A DNA stretch of 64,000 nucleotides from an uncultured Clostridia bacterium (GTDB lineage: Bacteria; Bacillota; Clostridia; Christensenellales; Borkfalkiaceae). How positions within the stretch are numbered: the stretch's first letter is position 1; each line of letters opens with the position of its first letter. The notes under the pieces are model-generated. The model saw only the letters and a program-made list of their open reading frames with translations, did no database searches and had not been told where the DNA came from. Both the position numbers and the translations under genes were made by a program. The stretch is taken from positions 1 to 64,000 of the forward strand of contig CALVWI010000005.1 in assembly GCA_944367045.1 (NCBI GenBank), in the 5' to 3' direction. This document shows positions 53,846 through 62,254 of the stretch, piece by piece.

Positions 53846-54883
53846 TCAGAAGAGCGAGTTCTCGGAGAACTTGCGCGAGACCGTGTTCGCAATGACGAGC
53901 AGGACGAGGTTGATGACCGAGTTGAAGAGACCGACCGCCGTCGCATAGCCCTGACGGAGGTTCTTGATGCCCTGCTTGTAGACGTAGGTCGCGATGATCT
54001 CACTCGTCTCAAGGTTGCCGTCCGTCTGCATCAGGAGCACCTTCTCGTAGCCGACGCCCATGAGACCGCCGATGGACATGATGAGCATGACCGAGACGAT
54101 GGGCGCGATGGCGGGGAAGTCGACGTGCAGCACGCGCTGGAAGCGGGAAGCGCCGTCGATGGTGGCTGCCTCATGCTGCGCCGTGTCGACGCCCGAGAGC
54201 GCCGCAAGGTACACGATGGAGCTCCACCCGAAGTCCTGCCAGTTGCTCGAAAGGATGTACATGGGACGGAACGCTTCTGCCTCGAGGAAGAAGGAGTACC
54301 GCTCCCCGCCCGCGCTCTCGATGATGTTGTTCACGAGCCCGTAACGCCCGAAGAACAGGTACAGCATACCGACAAGCACGACGAGCGAGATGAAGTGCGG
54401 CCCGTTGAAGAGCGTCTGCAGCAGCTTGCTCAGCTTCTTGTTCTTCGTGGAGTTGAGCATGAGCGCCACGATGATCGGCAGCGGGAACCCGATGATAAAT
54501 CCCAAGATACACAAAAGGAACGTATTCCCCATCAGATTCCAGAACACATAGTTTCCGAAGAATTCTTTGAAGTTGTCGATTCCGATCCAATAGCCGTGCA
54601 GAATGGAGTCACCCGGCATATAGTCCTGAAATGCGATCAGAAGACCGTAGATCGGGATATATGCAAAGATGAAGGTGACGACCACCGCAGGGATCAGAAA
54701 GAGCAGATACGTCCAGTTCCGCTTGAAGTTTCGCGCAAAGTCCGTCTTTTTGAATTTGTTCCAAAGCCCGTCCTTCGCGCCCTGTCCGACTTCCGCGACC
54801 GCCTCGGCCGCCGCGCCCGTCCCGGAGACGTCCTCCGCAGGCATATCGGCAGCTTCCGCATCGCGGGAAAGTCTCTTCGCCAT
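53846..54883 (-). CDS. Carbohydrate ABC transporter permease, LplB type
   Basis: The start at 54883, behind GGGAGG, gives 345 residues; an ATG 11 codons upstream overlaps the operator and lacks a site. A long Ala/Glu-rich cytoplasmic N-terminus precedes six membrane segments. The coupling loop ATIDGASRFQRVLHVDFPAI is present near residue 240. It is the first gene of the first fructan operon, downstream of the promoter and palindrome at 54910-54965. Confidence 0.93.
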   Translation of the reverse strand: MAKRLSRDAEAADMPAEDVSGTGAAAEAVAEVGQGAKDGLWNKFKKTDFARNFKRNWTYLLFLIPAVVVTFIFAYIPIYGLLIAFQDYMPGDSILHGYWIGIDNFKEFFGNYVFWNLMGNTFLLCILGFIIGFPLPIIVALMLNSTKNKKLSKLLQTLFNGPHFISLVVLVGMLYLFFGRYGLVNNIIESAGGERYSFFLEAEAFRPMYILSSNWQDFGWSSIVYLAALSGVDTAQHEAATIDGASRFQRVLHVDFPAIAPIVSVMLIMSIGGLMGVGYEKVLLMQTDGNLETSEIIATYVYKQGIKNLRQGYATAVGLFNSVINLVLLVIANTVSRKFSENSLF

Positions 54884-54909
54884 ACGCTTACCTCCCTTAT
54901 CTTTGTTTT

Positions 54910-54927
54910 GAAACATCGCAATGTTTC
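54910..54927. promoter_or_regulatory. Palindromic operator GAAACAT-N4-ATGTTTC
   Basis: A perfect 7+7 palindrome lies between the -10 box and the start of the LplB-type gene, about 10 bases downstream of the -10. Further upstream another GAAACA half-site occurs (minus strand, about 54931-54936). The adjacent divergent LacI-family regulator is the obvious candidate to bind it. Confidence 0.65.
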
Positions 54928-54937
54928 GTGTGTTTCC

Positions 54938-54965
54938 ATTATATCGTTATGTGAAAATCTGTCAA
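54938..54965 (-). promoter_or_regulatory. Promoter of the first fructan operon
   Basis: On the minus strand TTGACA (54960-54965) and TATAAT (54938-54943), 16 bases apart, directly upstream of the palindrome at 54910-54927. Confidence 0.88.
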
Positions 54966-55045
54966 TATTTGTGAAAAAATATCTTAAAAATTTTTACATT
55001 TGCCCAAATTCTGTGCGGAAATTTTGACAAAAAGCAAAATAAATC

Positions 55046-55073
55046 TTGACAAACCCGTAAAGTGTGCTATAAT
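55046..55073 (+). promoter_or_regulatory. Promoter of the LacI-family regulator gene
   Basis: TTGACA (55046-55051) and TATAAT (55068-55073), 16 bases apart; the start codon follows at 55091 with GAGGG. Confidence 0.88.
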
Positions 55074-55090
55074 CGGGATGAGGGAAAATC

Positions 55091-56113
55091 ATGGGAAAAA
55101 AGGACCGCATCACGGTGCAGGACATCGCGGACGCGCTCTCGCTTTCGCGCAACACCGTCTCAAAAGCGCTCAACAATCAGTACGTCCCGCCGCGCACGCG
55201 CGAGCGGGTGCTTGCGGCCGCCATCGAGATGGGCTACAAGAGCTACAGCACCGTCGCCTCGACGGATCTGGACAAAAAGCACCTGCGCATCGTGCTCATC
55301 ACGTCCAAGCATCTCATGACGATGACCTTCTTCATCCAGCTCGTGCGCGCCATCGAACTGAGGCTGGACGAGATGGACAACGTCGAACTTCTTCAGTTCA
55401 CCGTCTCCAAGGCGTTCTTCTTCGACCGGCTCGTCGACTATCTGCACGAAAACGCGGTGGACGGCATCATCTGCATCGAGCTGTTCGGCGCGGACTATGT
55501 GCCCCGCCTCATCTCGCTGGGCTTCCCCACCGTGTTCTTCGACTTCCCCATCTACCTCTCCGTCTCGGGGAACTACGACGTCGTCCTGCCCGAGAGCTTC
55601 ACCTCCGTCAAGAACTTCTGTTTGACGCTCATCCGCGAGCGTAATATCCGCTCCCTCGGGTTCGTGGGCGACTACACCCACTGCACCTCCTTCTACGAGC
55701 GCTTCCTCGCCATGCGCGAGGCCCTCTTCCTCGCGGGCATGCAGTACGACGCCGACTGCTCCTTCATCGAGAAGGACTCCTTCCCCTACGGCGACCCCGA
55801 GGAGCTGGCGCGCGCCCTCGCCCGCACCAAGATCCCCGAGTGCTACATCTGCGCCAACGACACCATCGCCGTCAGCGTCATCCGCGCCCTCAGGCTGCTG
55901 AGAAAGCGCGTCCCGCGCGACGTCATGGTGGCTGGGTTCGACAACCTGCCCGAAGCAAAGAACTGCGACCCCGCGCTCACCACCTTCAACGTGGACAAGA
56001 CGGGGCTGGGGCGAAAGCTCCTCGAAGTGCTGCTCGCCCGCATCAACCGCCCGCGCGAAAAATCGCAGGTCATCTACCTGCAATCCAAGCAAATCCTCCG
56101 TCAGACGACATAG
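55091..56113 (+). CDS. LacI-family transcriptional regulator
   Basis: A 340-residue protein with an N-terminal LacI helix-turn-helix (ITVQDIADALSLSRNTVSKALN, about 8-29) and a periplasmic-binding-like sensor domain (about 65-335) that ends with the usual LacI features (DVMVAGFDNLPEA). It is divergent from the fructan ABC operon, with the promoter regions back to back, and probably represses that operon in the absence of fructose or a fructan-derived inducer. The ligand cannot be read from sequence. Confidence 0.92.
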   Translation: MGKKDRITVQDIADALSLSRNTVSKALNNQYVPPRTRERVLAAAIEMGYKSYSTVASTDLDKKHLRIVLITSKHLMTMTFFIQLVRAIELRLDEMDNVELLQFTVSKAFFFDRLVDYLHENAVDGIICIELFGADYVPRLISLGFPTVFFDFPIYLSVSGNYDVVLPESFTSVKNFCLTLIRERNIRSLGFVGDYTHCTSFYERFLAMREALFLAGMQYDADCSFIEKDSFPYGDPEELARALARTKIPECYICANDTIAVSVIRALRLLRKRVPRDVMVAGFDNLPEAKNCDPALTTFNVDKTGLGRKLLEVLLARINRPREKSQVIYLQSKQILRQTT

Positions 56114-56117
56114 AAAA

Positions 56118-56149
56118 AGCCGAGGTCCTCCCTCGGCTCTCTTTTCTTT
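56118..56149. terminator. Terminator after the LacI-family gene
   Basis: AGCCGAGG (56118-56125) pairs with CCTCGGCT (56131-56138), followed by a T-rich run on the plus strand; an A run on the other side allows use by the convergent operon. It closely resembles the terminator at 44381-44413. Confidence 0.85.
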
Positions 56150-56159
56150 ATACAAACAA

Positions 56160-56226
56160 GCGGAGCCGAAAAGCTCCGCCGTATATGGGAAAAGAACAGA
56201 GAATAGGGGGAAAACAACCTGTCCTT
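56160..56226 (-). ncRNA. Two-hairpin 3' RNA element, copy 2
   Basis: On the minus strand, downstream of the second fructokinase, an 8-bp stem (56219-56226 with 56192-56199, one G-U pair) carries a loop containing TTTTCCCCCTATTC. After CCATAT, a 7-bp GC stem follows (56160-56166 with 56173-56179). It matches copy 1 at 45209-45273 in order, spacing and loop sequence. A T-rich stretch follows the second hairpin, as in a terminator. Confidence 0.6.
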
Positions 56227-56279
56227 AGCCATCCTCGTTATTTTACGATGACACGGCGCGCTGTAACGCCCGCCTCTCC

Positions 56280-57245
56280 TTATTTGACAAAGTCCAAAAA
56301 AACATCTTTATAATACGGCATGGACGGGATCGCTCCCCGCTTTGTCACCGAAAGGGCCGCAGCGTGGTTCGCATACGCCAAAAACCGATACAGCAGCCCG
56401 GCCGAATCGGCCAGCGTTTCCGCCGTAAGTCCCTGTGCGAGGATCTGATACAGGAACGTTCCGATAAAGACGTCTCCCGCGCCCGTGGAATCGACCTGTT
56501 CGGCTTTTTCGCCCGGCACGGAAAACTCTTTGCCGTCCCGCAAAAAGATGCTCGCCCCTCGGCTGCCGCGCGAGACGACGACGGCCGCGGCCTTTCCGCA
56601 GAGCAGTTCGCTCAATGCGTCTTTCTCCGACGTCTTGCCCGAGATCTCCGCAAGTTCCTCCTCGCTCACCTTCAAAATGTGGCAGCAGGGCAGAAATTCC
56701 CTCACCGCGGAGAGCATCTCCTCTCTGCTTGGCCACAGATCGGGCCTGAGGTTCGGATCGAACGAGATGATCGCATCGGCATCGACGGCATATTCGATGA
56801 TCCTGCGGTGCGCCTCCCGGACGGGTGCGTCGACGAGGTCTACGCTGCAAAAGTGCAGGATATCCCCCTTTTGCAGGAGATGAGGCGGGATCTCGTCCGC
56901 CGAAAGCAGCATGTCCGCCGAAGGATTGCGGTAGAACGAAAAACTCCGCTCACCCTTCTCGTCCAACGCCACAAACGCAAGCGCCGTATTCGCACGGTCG
57001 GTGCGCAGGATATTGGACACGTCCACATGATTTTCCGACAGGACCGAGATGAGATAATCGCCGAACGCATCCTGCCCCAATTTTGATACCAACGCCGCGC
57101 GGCCTCCCAGCCGTGCCGCACAGACGGCCACATTCGCAGGCGCGCCTCCGGCGTTCTTTTCAAAAGAACGGACGGAAAGCAGATCTCCCTTTTCCAAAGC
57201 CGTGAAGTCGATCAAAGCCTCCCCGATCGCGACTAACTTGTTCAT
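56280..57245 (-). CDS. PfkB-family fructokinase, copy 2
   Basis: A 321-residue sugar kinase closely similar to the 48287-49237 protein. It begins LVAIGEALIDFT and has NAGGAPANVAV, SFDPNLRPDLW and the catalytic DSTGAGDVFIG. The start at 57245 lies behind GGAGG; the frame's earlier codons overlap the regulator gene. It is the last gene of the second fructan locus. With two fructokinases in two operons, fructose from different substrates may be handled separately. Confidence 0.92.
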   Translation of the reverse strand: MNKLVAIGEALIDFTALEKGDLLSVRSFEKNAGGAPANVAVCAARLGGRAALVSKLGQDAFGDYLISVLSENHVDVSNILRTDRANTALAFVALDEKGERSFSFYRNPSADMLLSADEIPPHLLQKGDILHFCSVDLVDAPVREAHRRIIEYAVDADAIISFDPNLRPDLWPSREEMLSAVREFLPCCHILKVSEEELAEISGKTSEKDALSELLCGKAAAVVVSRGSRGASIFLRDGKEFSVPGEKAEQVDSTGAGDVFIGTFLYQILAQGLTAETLADSAGLLYRFLAYANHAAALSVTKRGAIPSMPYYKDVFLDFVK

Positions 57246-57282
57246 CGATACCTCCGCGGCGCGCAAAAACGCACCCATTCTA

Positions 57283-58215
57283 TCATTTCGTGCTGACATA
57301 GTCGACATCCATCAGGATGTTCTGCGCATAGTTGCCGAATTTCTTTCCGAAAATATTGATCCCGCCGATATTCTTCGCCGTCGATTTTACGCCGATCTTA
57401 AAGGAGATAAAATCTTTTTCTCCGATCTTCAGCGCCTGCAGCCCCGCGGGGTTGACATAGCTGCTGTCCAGATAGCAGCCGCGCTCTGTGACGGAGATCT
57501 TTTTCATGATCCCGAATTGCGTCGAATTGATCGGCCACCATTCGGGCGAATACTGCCCCCGCACGCCGCCGAAGTCGCCGGGACTTGTCCATTGGCAGAC
57601 CTCGGTCCCGTTCACCCAGAAGGTGATGTCGGAGGGAAATTCATTGCGGTACCCGGGCGCTTCCGAGCAGCATTCCAGGGAAAACTGTATCTTTCGTATG
57701 GCGTTTCGGTCGACTTCGAGCGGAAAGCGATATTCCAAAAAGCCGGCGCGGAACCAGATCAGCTGCGCCTGAAAGCGCTTTGCGCTGTAAAAGGTGCGGG
57801 TATCGTCATCTTTGCCGATATAACTGAACTCATCGGCGATCCCGCAGGTAGGCACGATATCCAGGTCGAAATACCCGCCGATGGGCATATCGACGGTATA
57901 ATGGCTGAGCTGATCATCCCCGGTCTCCTTCGCAAGTTCGACGATAAACCGTTCAAAGCAGATGGAGCACAATTTCATCGACCCGTGTTTGCCTGCCTGA
58001 TAATTTGTTCTGATCAGCCCGGCGTCCTCCAGAATTTTGATATTGGCGGACGCCGTTGAAAGAGGGATGTTCAATTTGAACGCCAACTCCTTGACGCTCA
58101 TTGAATTGCCGGACAATTCGCGCATGATGTTGATCCGCAGCGGAGAGGAAAGCGCCGCTGCAAAAGTTAAAAGTTTTTCATCATCTTTATACGGGATCGT
58201 ACAATTTTTTTCCAT
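57283..58215 (-). CDS. ArsR-type regulator with C-terminal sensor domain
   Basis: A 310-residue protein. An N-terminal winged helix (about 14-95: LSSPLRINIMREL, SVKELAFKLNIPLSTASANIKILEDAGLI) is of the ArsR type but lacks metal-binding cysteine pairs. The C-terminal ~200 residues are Trp/Tyr-rich and beta-like (LIWFRAGFLEYRFPLE, ITFWVNGTEVCQW), a layout seen in sugar-linked ArsR-like regulators of Bacillota; it probably binds a sugar. It lies between the GH32 gene and the fructokinase gene, so it may autoregulate this operon. Confidence 0.82.
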   Translation of the reverse strand: MEKNCTIPYKDDEKLLTFAAALSSPLRINIMRELSGNSMSVKELAFKLNIPLSTASANIKILEDAGLIRTNYQAGKHGSMKLCSICFERFIVELAKETGDDQLSHYTVDMPIGGYFDLDIVPTCGIADEFSYIGKDDDTRTFYSAKRFQAQLIWFRAGFLEYRFPLEVDRNAIRKIQFSLECCSEAPGYRNEFPSDITFWVNGTEVCQWTSPGDFGGVRGQYSPEWWPINSTQFGIMKKISVTERGCYLDSSYVNPAGLQALKIGEKDFISFKIGVKSTAKNIGGINIFGKKFGNYAQNILMDVDYVSTK

Positions 58216-58217
58216 GT

Positions 58218-59795
58218 TTATCCCTGCTGAACTCTGATCGTCTGTTTTTCGAGGCGCAAAACCGTCTCCCCTTCGCTCACGAACCGTATCGCGGACGCCT
58301 CGGCAGGGTTATAGCTGAGCGAGGTCATCGTCAATTCCCCTTCCCCGAAAAACACCTCGACGCTGCTCTTATCCAGAAAGATCTCCATTGTGAGGACATT
58401 GCCGTCGAGCTCGTATTGCGCGCTGCGCAGCCTTGCCCGCGAGGCCTCCCGCGGGTCGCTCGCGATCGCGATGCCGCTCTCCGAACGGTCGAAGGTGACG
58501 ACGCCCCTGCGTTTATCGTAGGTGATGTCCGTGCGGACGTCCCCGCCGCAGAAGACGGAAACGGTGAATTTTTCGGAGGAGGTCATATCGGCCGTCAGCT
58601 TTATGCGGACAGAAGTCCCCTCCACGCCCTCATATTCCCGCGTGCCGCTCAGGGTATCCTCGACGCGCACTTCGTCTGTATAGTATGCGGAGATCGCAGG
58701 GACAGGCTGCTGCAGCAGCTTCCCGTCCCGCACGGTCAATAAGCGGGGCAAGATCAGCGAGCCGGACCAACCGTGCCCGAGCTCGGACGTGACATAGCTC
58801 CTCCCCCACATGTTCATCCACGCGGTCATGATCTTCTCGCCGCCGTGAACGAGGATCTGTTCCGCATAGAAGTCCAGCCCCGCGTCCAGCTCATAAAACG
58901 GCCCCGTCTCCATGGTGCCGCTCGCAAGATCGGCATGCCCGAGGGCATATACGGCGGAGTCATAGTTTTGAAAGGCATCGCCCGACGCGGGGAAGTCCAC
59001 GCCGGAAAACGCGAACAGCTGCGTCTGCCCGAAATCGACAAAGTTGGGGCATTCCCAACAATAGCCGGCATTGGTACTGCGGAGGAAATCGCTCTTGTAC
59101 CGCCAGGAAAAGAGATCGTCCGATTCGTACAGCTGCACTTTCGCGGCGCCCGTCTCCATGGTGCCCACCAGAATATAATATTTTCCGTCCTGCGCCCAGA
59201 CGAACGGGTCGCGAAAGTCGGCGGCGCTCGTTCCCTCCGGCAGCTGTTCCGGCCCGATCACGGGATTGTTTTCATACTTCGTAAAGTGGATCCCGTCGTC
59301 GGAGTACGCCATGTTCTGCGTCTGCACGCGCGTGCCTCCGCGGTCGTAGTGCCCCGTATAAAAGAGGTAGAGCCGCTCCCCGACCACGATCGCCGAACCC
59401 GACCAGCAGCCGTCCGCATCGTAGCTCCGATCGGGCGCCAGCGCGACGGGCAGATGCGTCCAGCGAATGAGGTCTTTGCTCGTCGCATGGCCCCAATACA
59501 TCGCACCGGCATTTGTGCTGCCGTACGGGTTATACTGATAAAAGATGTGGTATTCGCCCTTATAATAGGTGAAGCCGTTCGGGTCGTTGATCCAGCCGAT
59601 CTGCGGCGTAAAATGATACTCGCCGCGATAGGAAGAGTCGGTTTCAGAGGCATTTTCCTCTATATATCTGTTTGCATTCTCAAGCATATCGGTTTCTCCC
59701 GTTGTATTTGTCCTTCTCGGGGCACACCCCGCCGCGGGAAGCGCCCAGATACAAACCAACATCAATATTAAACCAAACAATCCGATCTTTTTCAA
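58218..59795 (-). CDS. Extracellular GH32 fructanase/invertase lipoprotein
   Basis: A TTG start at 59795 gives 525 residues beginning with a clean lipoprotein signal (KKIGLFGLILMLVCIWAL, lipobox PAAGC); another TTG lies eight codons upstream. All GH32 catalytic blocks are intact: GWINDPNG, ADFRDPFVW and WECPNFV. A C-terminal beta-sandwich follows. As a surface enzyme it should release fructose from levan, inulin or sucrose. It lies two bases upstream of the ArsR-type gene. Confidence 0.9.
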   Translation of the reverse strand: MKKIGLFGLILMLVCIWALPAAGCAPRRTNTTGETDMLENANRYIEENASETDSSYRGEYHFTPQIGWINDPNGFTYYKGEYHIFYQYNPYGSTNAGAMYWGHATSKDLIRWTHLPVALAPDRSYDADGCWSGSAIVVGERLYLFYTGHYDRGGTRVQTQNMAYSDDGIHFTKYENNPVIGPEQLPEGTSAADFRDPFVWAQDGKYYILVGTMETGAAKVQLYESDDLFSWRYKSDFLRSTNAGYCWECPNFVDFGQTQLFAFSGVDFPASGDAFQNYDSAVYALGHADLASGTMETGPFYELDAGLDFYAEQILVHGGEKIMTAWMNMWGRSYVTSELGHGWSGSLILPRLLTVRDGKLLQQPVPAISAYYTDEVRVEDTLSGTREYEGVEGTSVRIKLTADMTSSEKFTVSVFCGGDVRTDITYDKRRGVVTFDRSESGIAIASDPREASRARLRSAQYELDGNVLTMEIFLDKSSVEVFFGEGELTMTSLSYNPAEASAIRFVSEGETVLRLEKQTIRVQQG

Positions 59796-59825
59796 GGATT
59801 TTTCCGCCCTTTTCGCCAAAAACCT

Positions 59826-60503
59826 TTACTCGGCATCCAATCCCAGCGCGCTGCGGACGATCCCCGTAAGGACCTGATAGCCCTTCGCGCTGAAATGCAG
59901 ATAGTCGTTCACAAAGTACTCGGCGGCGGGCTTTTCGTCGTAATTCGTATCGTTGTAGAACGCCGTCTCCGTCTCCACCATCTCCGCCCAATCGAGCGTT
60001 TCGCAGTACGCGCGCATGAGGCGGTTGCAGGTGCGGATCTCTTCGCGGTTCTCCCAGCGGATGCTCTCTCCGCAAATATTGATCGTGAGTAAATACAGGT
60101 GCGCGTCGGGGCAATTATCATGAAGGACTTCCAGCAGTTCCTGAATGCCCTTTTCGCCTTCCGCGGCCTCCTGCCCGCTCTGATGCAGGTCGGCAATGTT
60201 GTTCGTGCCGATGGAGATGACGATCTCGGTCGGGGCCTGCGCCACGACCATCTTGATGCTGTTCACCCAATAATTGCTCGTCGTGCCGCCGACCGCGATG
60301 TTCGTCAGATTTTCCGCGCCCGCAAGGTCGGTATAGCAAGCGGGCTTCCACAGATCGAACAGAGAGTCGCCGATCATAAGCACCTTTTCCTCGGCGGGGG
60401 TCTCAGGCTCTTTTTTCTCCTCCCCGCCCCCGCAGGCGGCGAAGCAGACAGCTCCCAACAAAGACACCAACACGCAGCACAATCCTTTCGTAAATTTCTT
60501 CAT
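59826..60503 (-). CDS. SGNH/GDSL hydrolase lipoprotein, copy 1
   Basis: A 225-residue lipoprotein (lipobox FAAC) with the SGNH blocks: IGDSLFDLW (nucleophile Ser), the Gly of block II, GTNNI (block III Asn) and DYLHFSAKGY (Asp-X-X-His). Such enzymes remove acetyl or other ester groups from polysaccharides. It is a tandem paralog of the 60518-61219 protein. Long stretches of the 3' halves are nearly identical in DNA, for example around 59962-60010 and 60660-60710. It lies 30 bases upstream of the GH32 start. Confidence 0.87.
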   Translation of the reverse strand: MKKFTKGLCCVLVSLLGAVCFAACGGGEEKKEPETPAEEKVLMIGDSLFDLWKPACYTDLAGAENLTNIAVGGTTSNYWVNSIKMVVAQAPTEIVISIGTNNIADLHQSGQEAAEGEKGIQELLEVLHDNCPDAHLYLLTINICGESIRWENREEIRTCNRLMRAYCETLDWAEMVETETAFYNDTNYDEKPAAEYFVNDYLHFSAKGYQVLTGIVRSALGLDAE

Positions 60504-60517
60504 TTCAATTTCTCCCT

Positions 60518-61219
60518 TCAGGCGGTCTCATCCTGCAGGCCCAGCGCCTCGCGCAGAATACCCGCCAGCACTTTGTAACCGCTCTCGGAAAAATGCAGGT
60601 AATCGGGCTGGAAATAGACGGCGGACGGCTTTTCCTCGTAATTCGTATCGTCGTAAAACGCCGTCTCCGTCTCCACCATCTCCGCCCAATCGAGCGGCTC
60701 GCAGTACGCGCGCATGAGCGTATTGCACTCACGCACCTCGTCTCTCAGCCCCCAGCGGACGGTCTCGCCGCAGAGGTTGACCGTCAGCAGCCAGATATGC
60801 ATATCGGGGTACTTTTCGTGCAGCAGCTCCAGAAGATCCTGAAGTCCGTTCTCTCCTTCCGCGGCCTGCTGCCCGTCCTGCTGAAAGTAAATATCGTTGG
60901 TGCCGAGGGAGATCACCATCCCCGTCACGTCGTAAGACTTGGAGATGCGCTCGACCTGCTTGTCGACGATGCCGATATTTTCGATCCAATATTCGCTCGT
61001 CGTCCCGGAGATCGCCATATTGAACACATCGTTTGTGCCCAGATCTTCAAGGCAGGTATCCTTCCAGAAATCGAAGAGGGAATCTCCGATCATAAAGATC
61101 TTTTCGCCGCGCTCGAGTGCTCCAGGATCGCTCTCTTCCGATGAGCAAGCCATTGCGCCGCCCGCGCAGAACAGCGCGACCAACACGCAGCACAGGCTCT
61201 TCAAAACACGTTTCATCAT
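60518..61219 (-). CDS. SGNH/GDSL hydrolase lipoprotein, copy 2
   Basis: A 233-residue lipoprotein (lipobox AMAC) with the same catalytic blocks as its tandem paralog: IGDSLFDFW, GTNDI and DYLHFSESGY. Two Met codons begin the frame; either may start. It is probably an ester hydrolase acting on decorated plant or microbial polysaccharide before the glycosidases. Confidence 0.87.
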   Translation of the reverse strand: MMKRVLKSLCCVLVALFCAGGAMACSSEESDPGALERGEKIFMIGDSLFDFWKDTCLEDLGTNDVFNMAISGTTSEYWIENIGIVDKQVERISKSYDVTGMVISLGTNDIYFQQDGQQAAEGENGLQDLLELLHEKYPDMHIWLLTVNLCGETVRWGLRDEVRECNTLMRAYCEPLDWAEMVETETAFYDDTNYEEKPSAVYFQPDYLHFSESGYKVLAGILREALGLQDETA

Positions 61220-61247
61220 TTTCTTCCCCGCTTTTTGCTTATTTGGT

Positions 61248-61275
61248 GGAAAAGGCGGTCAACGCCGCCTTTTCC
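61248..61275. repeat. Intercistronic 11-bp perfect hairpin
   Basis: GGAAAAGGCGG (61248-61258) pairs perfectly with CCGCCTTTTCC (61265-61275). On the transcribed minus strand no T run follows, so it is more likely an mRNA stability or processing element between the MORN and SGNH genes than a terminator. Confidence 0.7.
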
Positions 61276-61285
61276 GTCACTTGCC

Positions 61286-62236
61286 TTATCGACCGATTTG
61301 CTCCAACTGCTCGAAGAGGGCGCTCCCTTGGATCTCTTGAAGGGCCGCCGCCGCTTCCTGAGAGACCGCACCGGGATCCGCCTGCGTGGTGGAGATCACT
61401 TCCACGCACTCCGTGCCTTCGAAAATGCCGTGCACGACGGTCCCGTCCTCGTAATACATCGTGCCCTCTCCGTTGATCCAGCCGCCGCTGTAGTCCTTGT
61501 CGAACGTGCCGACAAATTTGATGCAGCCCGCTTCACTATCCTCGCCGAAGTAGCAGATGCCCTGCCCGTCTCTCGCACCGCTCACCCAGTTGCCGACATA
61601 CAGGTCGCCCGGGCCTGCAAAGTGCATGATACCCCAGCCTTCGGGCAGGTTATTCACCATATAGCCCATATACTGGTTGTACGTCCTGTAATTACCCTGT
61701 GTGGAGATGGATGCATCGTAGAAGAGCTTGAGTCCGAACCCGTTGGGGTTGCCCGCGCTCCATTCGCCGAAGTAAAGATCGCCGACGGGCCACGTCATCC
61801 AGCCGAAGCCGTCCATATATCCGTCGACCCAGCCGCCCTCATAGTCGCATTCGGTGGTATAATCCATGCGGCCGACGCCGTTCTGCTTGCCGCCCGAAAA
61901 CATTCCGCTGTATTCGTCGCCGTTGGAGCCGATCCAATGGCCGTACCCTTCGAACAGGCCGTCCTTGAAGAAGCCCTCGTATTCGACCAGGTCGTACCCG
62001 AGATACGTCCCGTAGCCGTTGAGTTTTCCGTCCACAAAGGTGCCCGTCCAGACGCTTCCCATCAGATCGGTCAGCGTCCCTTCGCCGTTGGGAACGCCGT
62101 CGACCGCCTCGCCGACATAGACGCTGCCGTCGTCCAGCGTGATCGTCTCCGGCCCCTTTTCCGAACAGCCGACGAACGTCATGGCAGCCATCGCGCACAG
62201 CGCAAGGACCAGCAATATCTTTTTCAGATGTTTCAT
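61286..62236 (-). CDS. MORN-repeat lipoprotein, longer form
   Basis: A 316-residue lipoprotein (lipobox TFVGC). About ten MORN-like repeats of 20-23 residues cover the mature part, for example YVGEAVDGVPNGEGTL, GTFVDGKLNGYGTYL and WINGEGTMYYEDG. MORN repeats form an elongated beta-sheet often used for binding or as spacer. The C-terminal 35 residues form a helix. With the neighbouring 62255-63013 protein it may display or organise the operon's surface enzymes. A specific ligand is unknown. Confidence 0.85.
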   Translation of the reverse strand: MKHLKKILLVLALCAMAAMTFVGCSEKGPETITLDDGSVYVGEAVDGVPNGEGTLTDLMGSVWTGTFVDGKLNGYGTYLGYDLVEYEGFFKDGLFEGYGHWIGSNGDEYSGMFSGGKQNGVGRMDYTTECDYEGGWVDGYMDGFGWMTWPVGDLYFGEWSAGNPNGFGLKLFYDASISTQGNYRTYNQYMGYMVNNLPEGWGIMHFAGPGDLYVGNWVSGARDGQGICYFGEDSEAGCIKFVGTFDKDYSGGWINGEGTMYYEDGTVVHGIFEGTECVEVISTTQADPGAVSQEAAAALQEIQGSALFEQLEQIGR

Positions 62237-62254
62237 GTCTCTCTTCCTCCGTTT

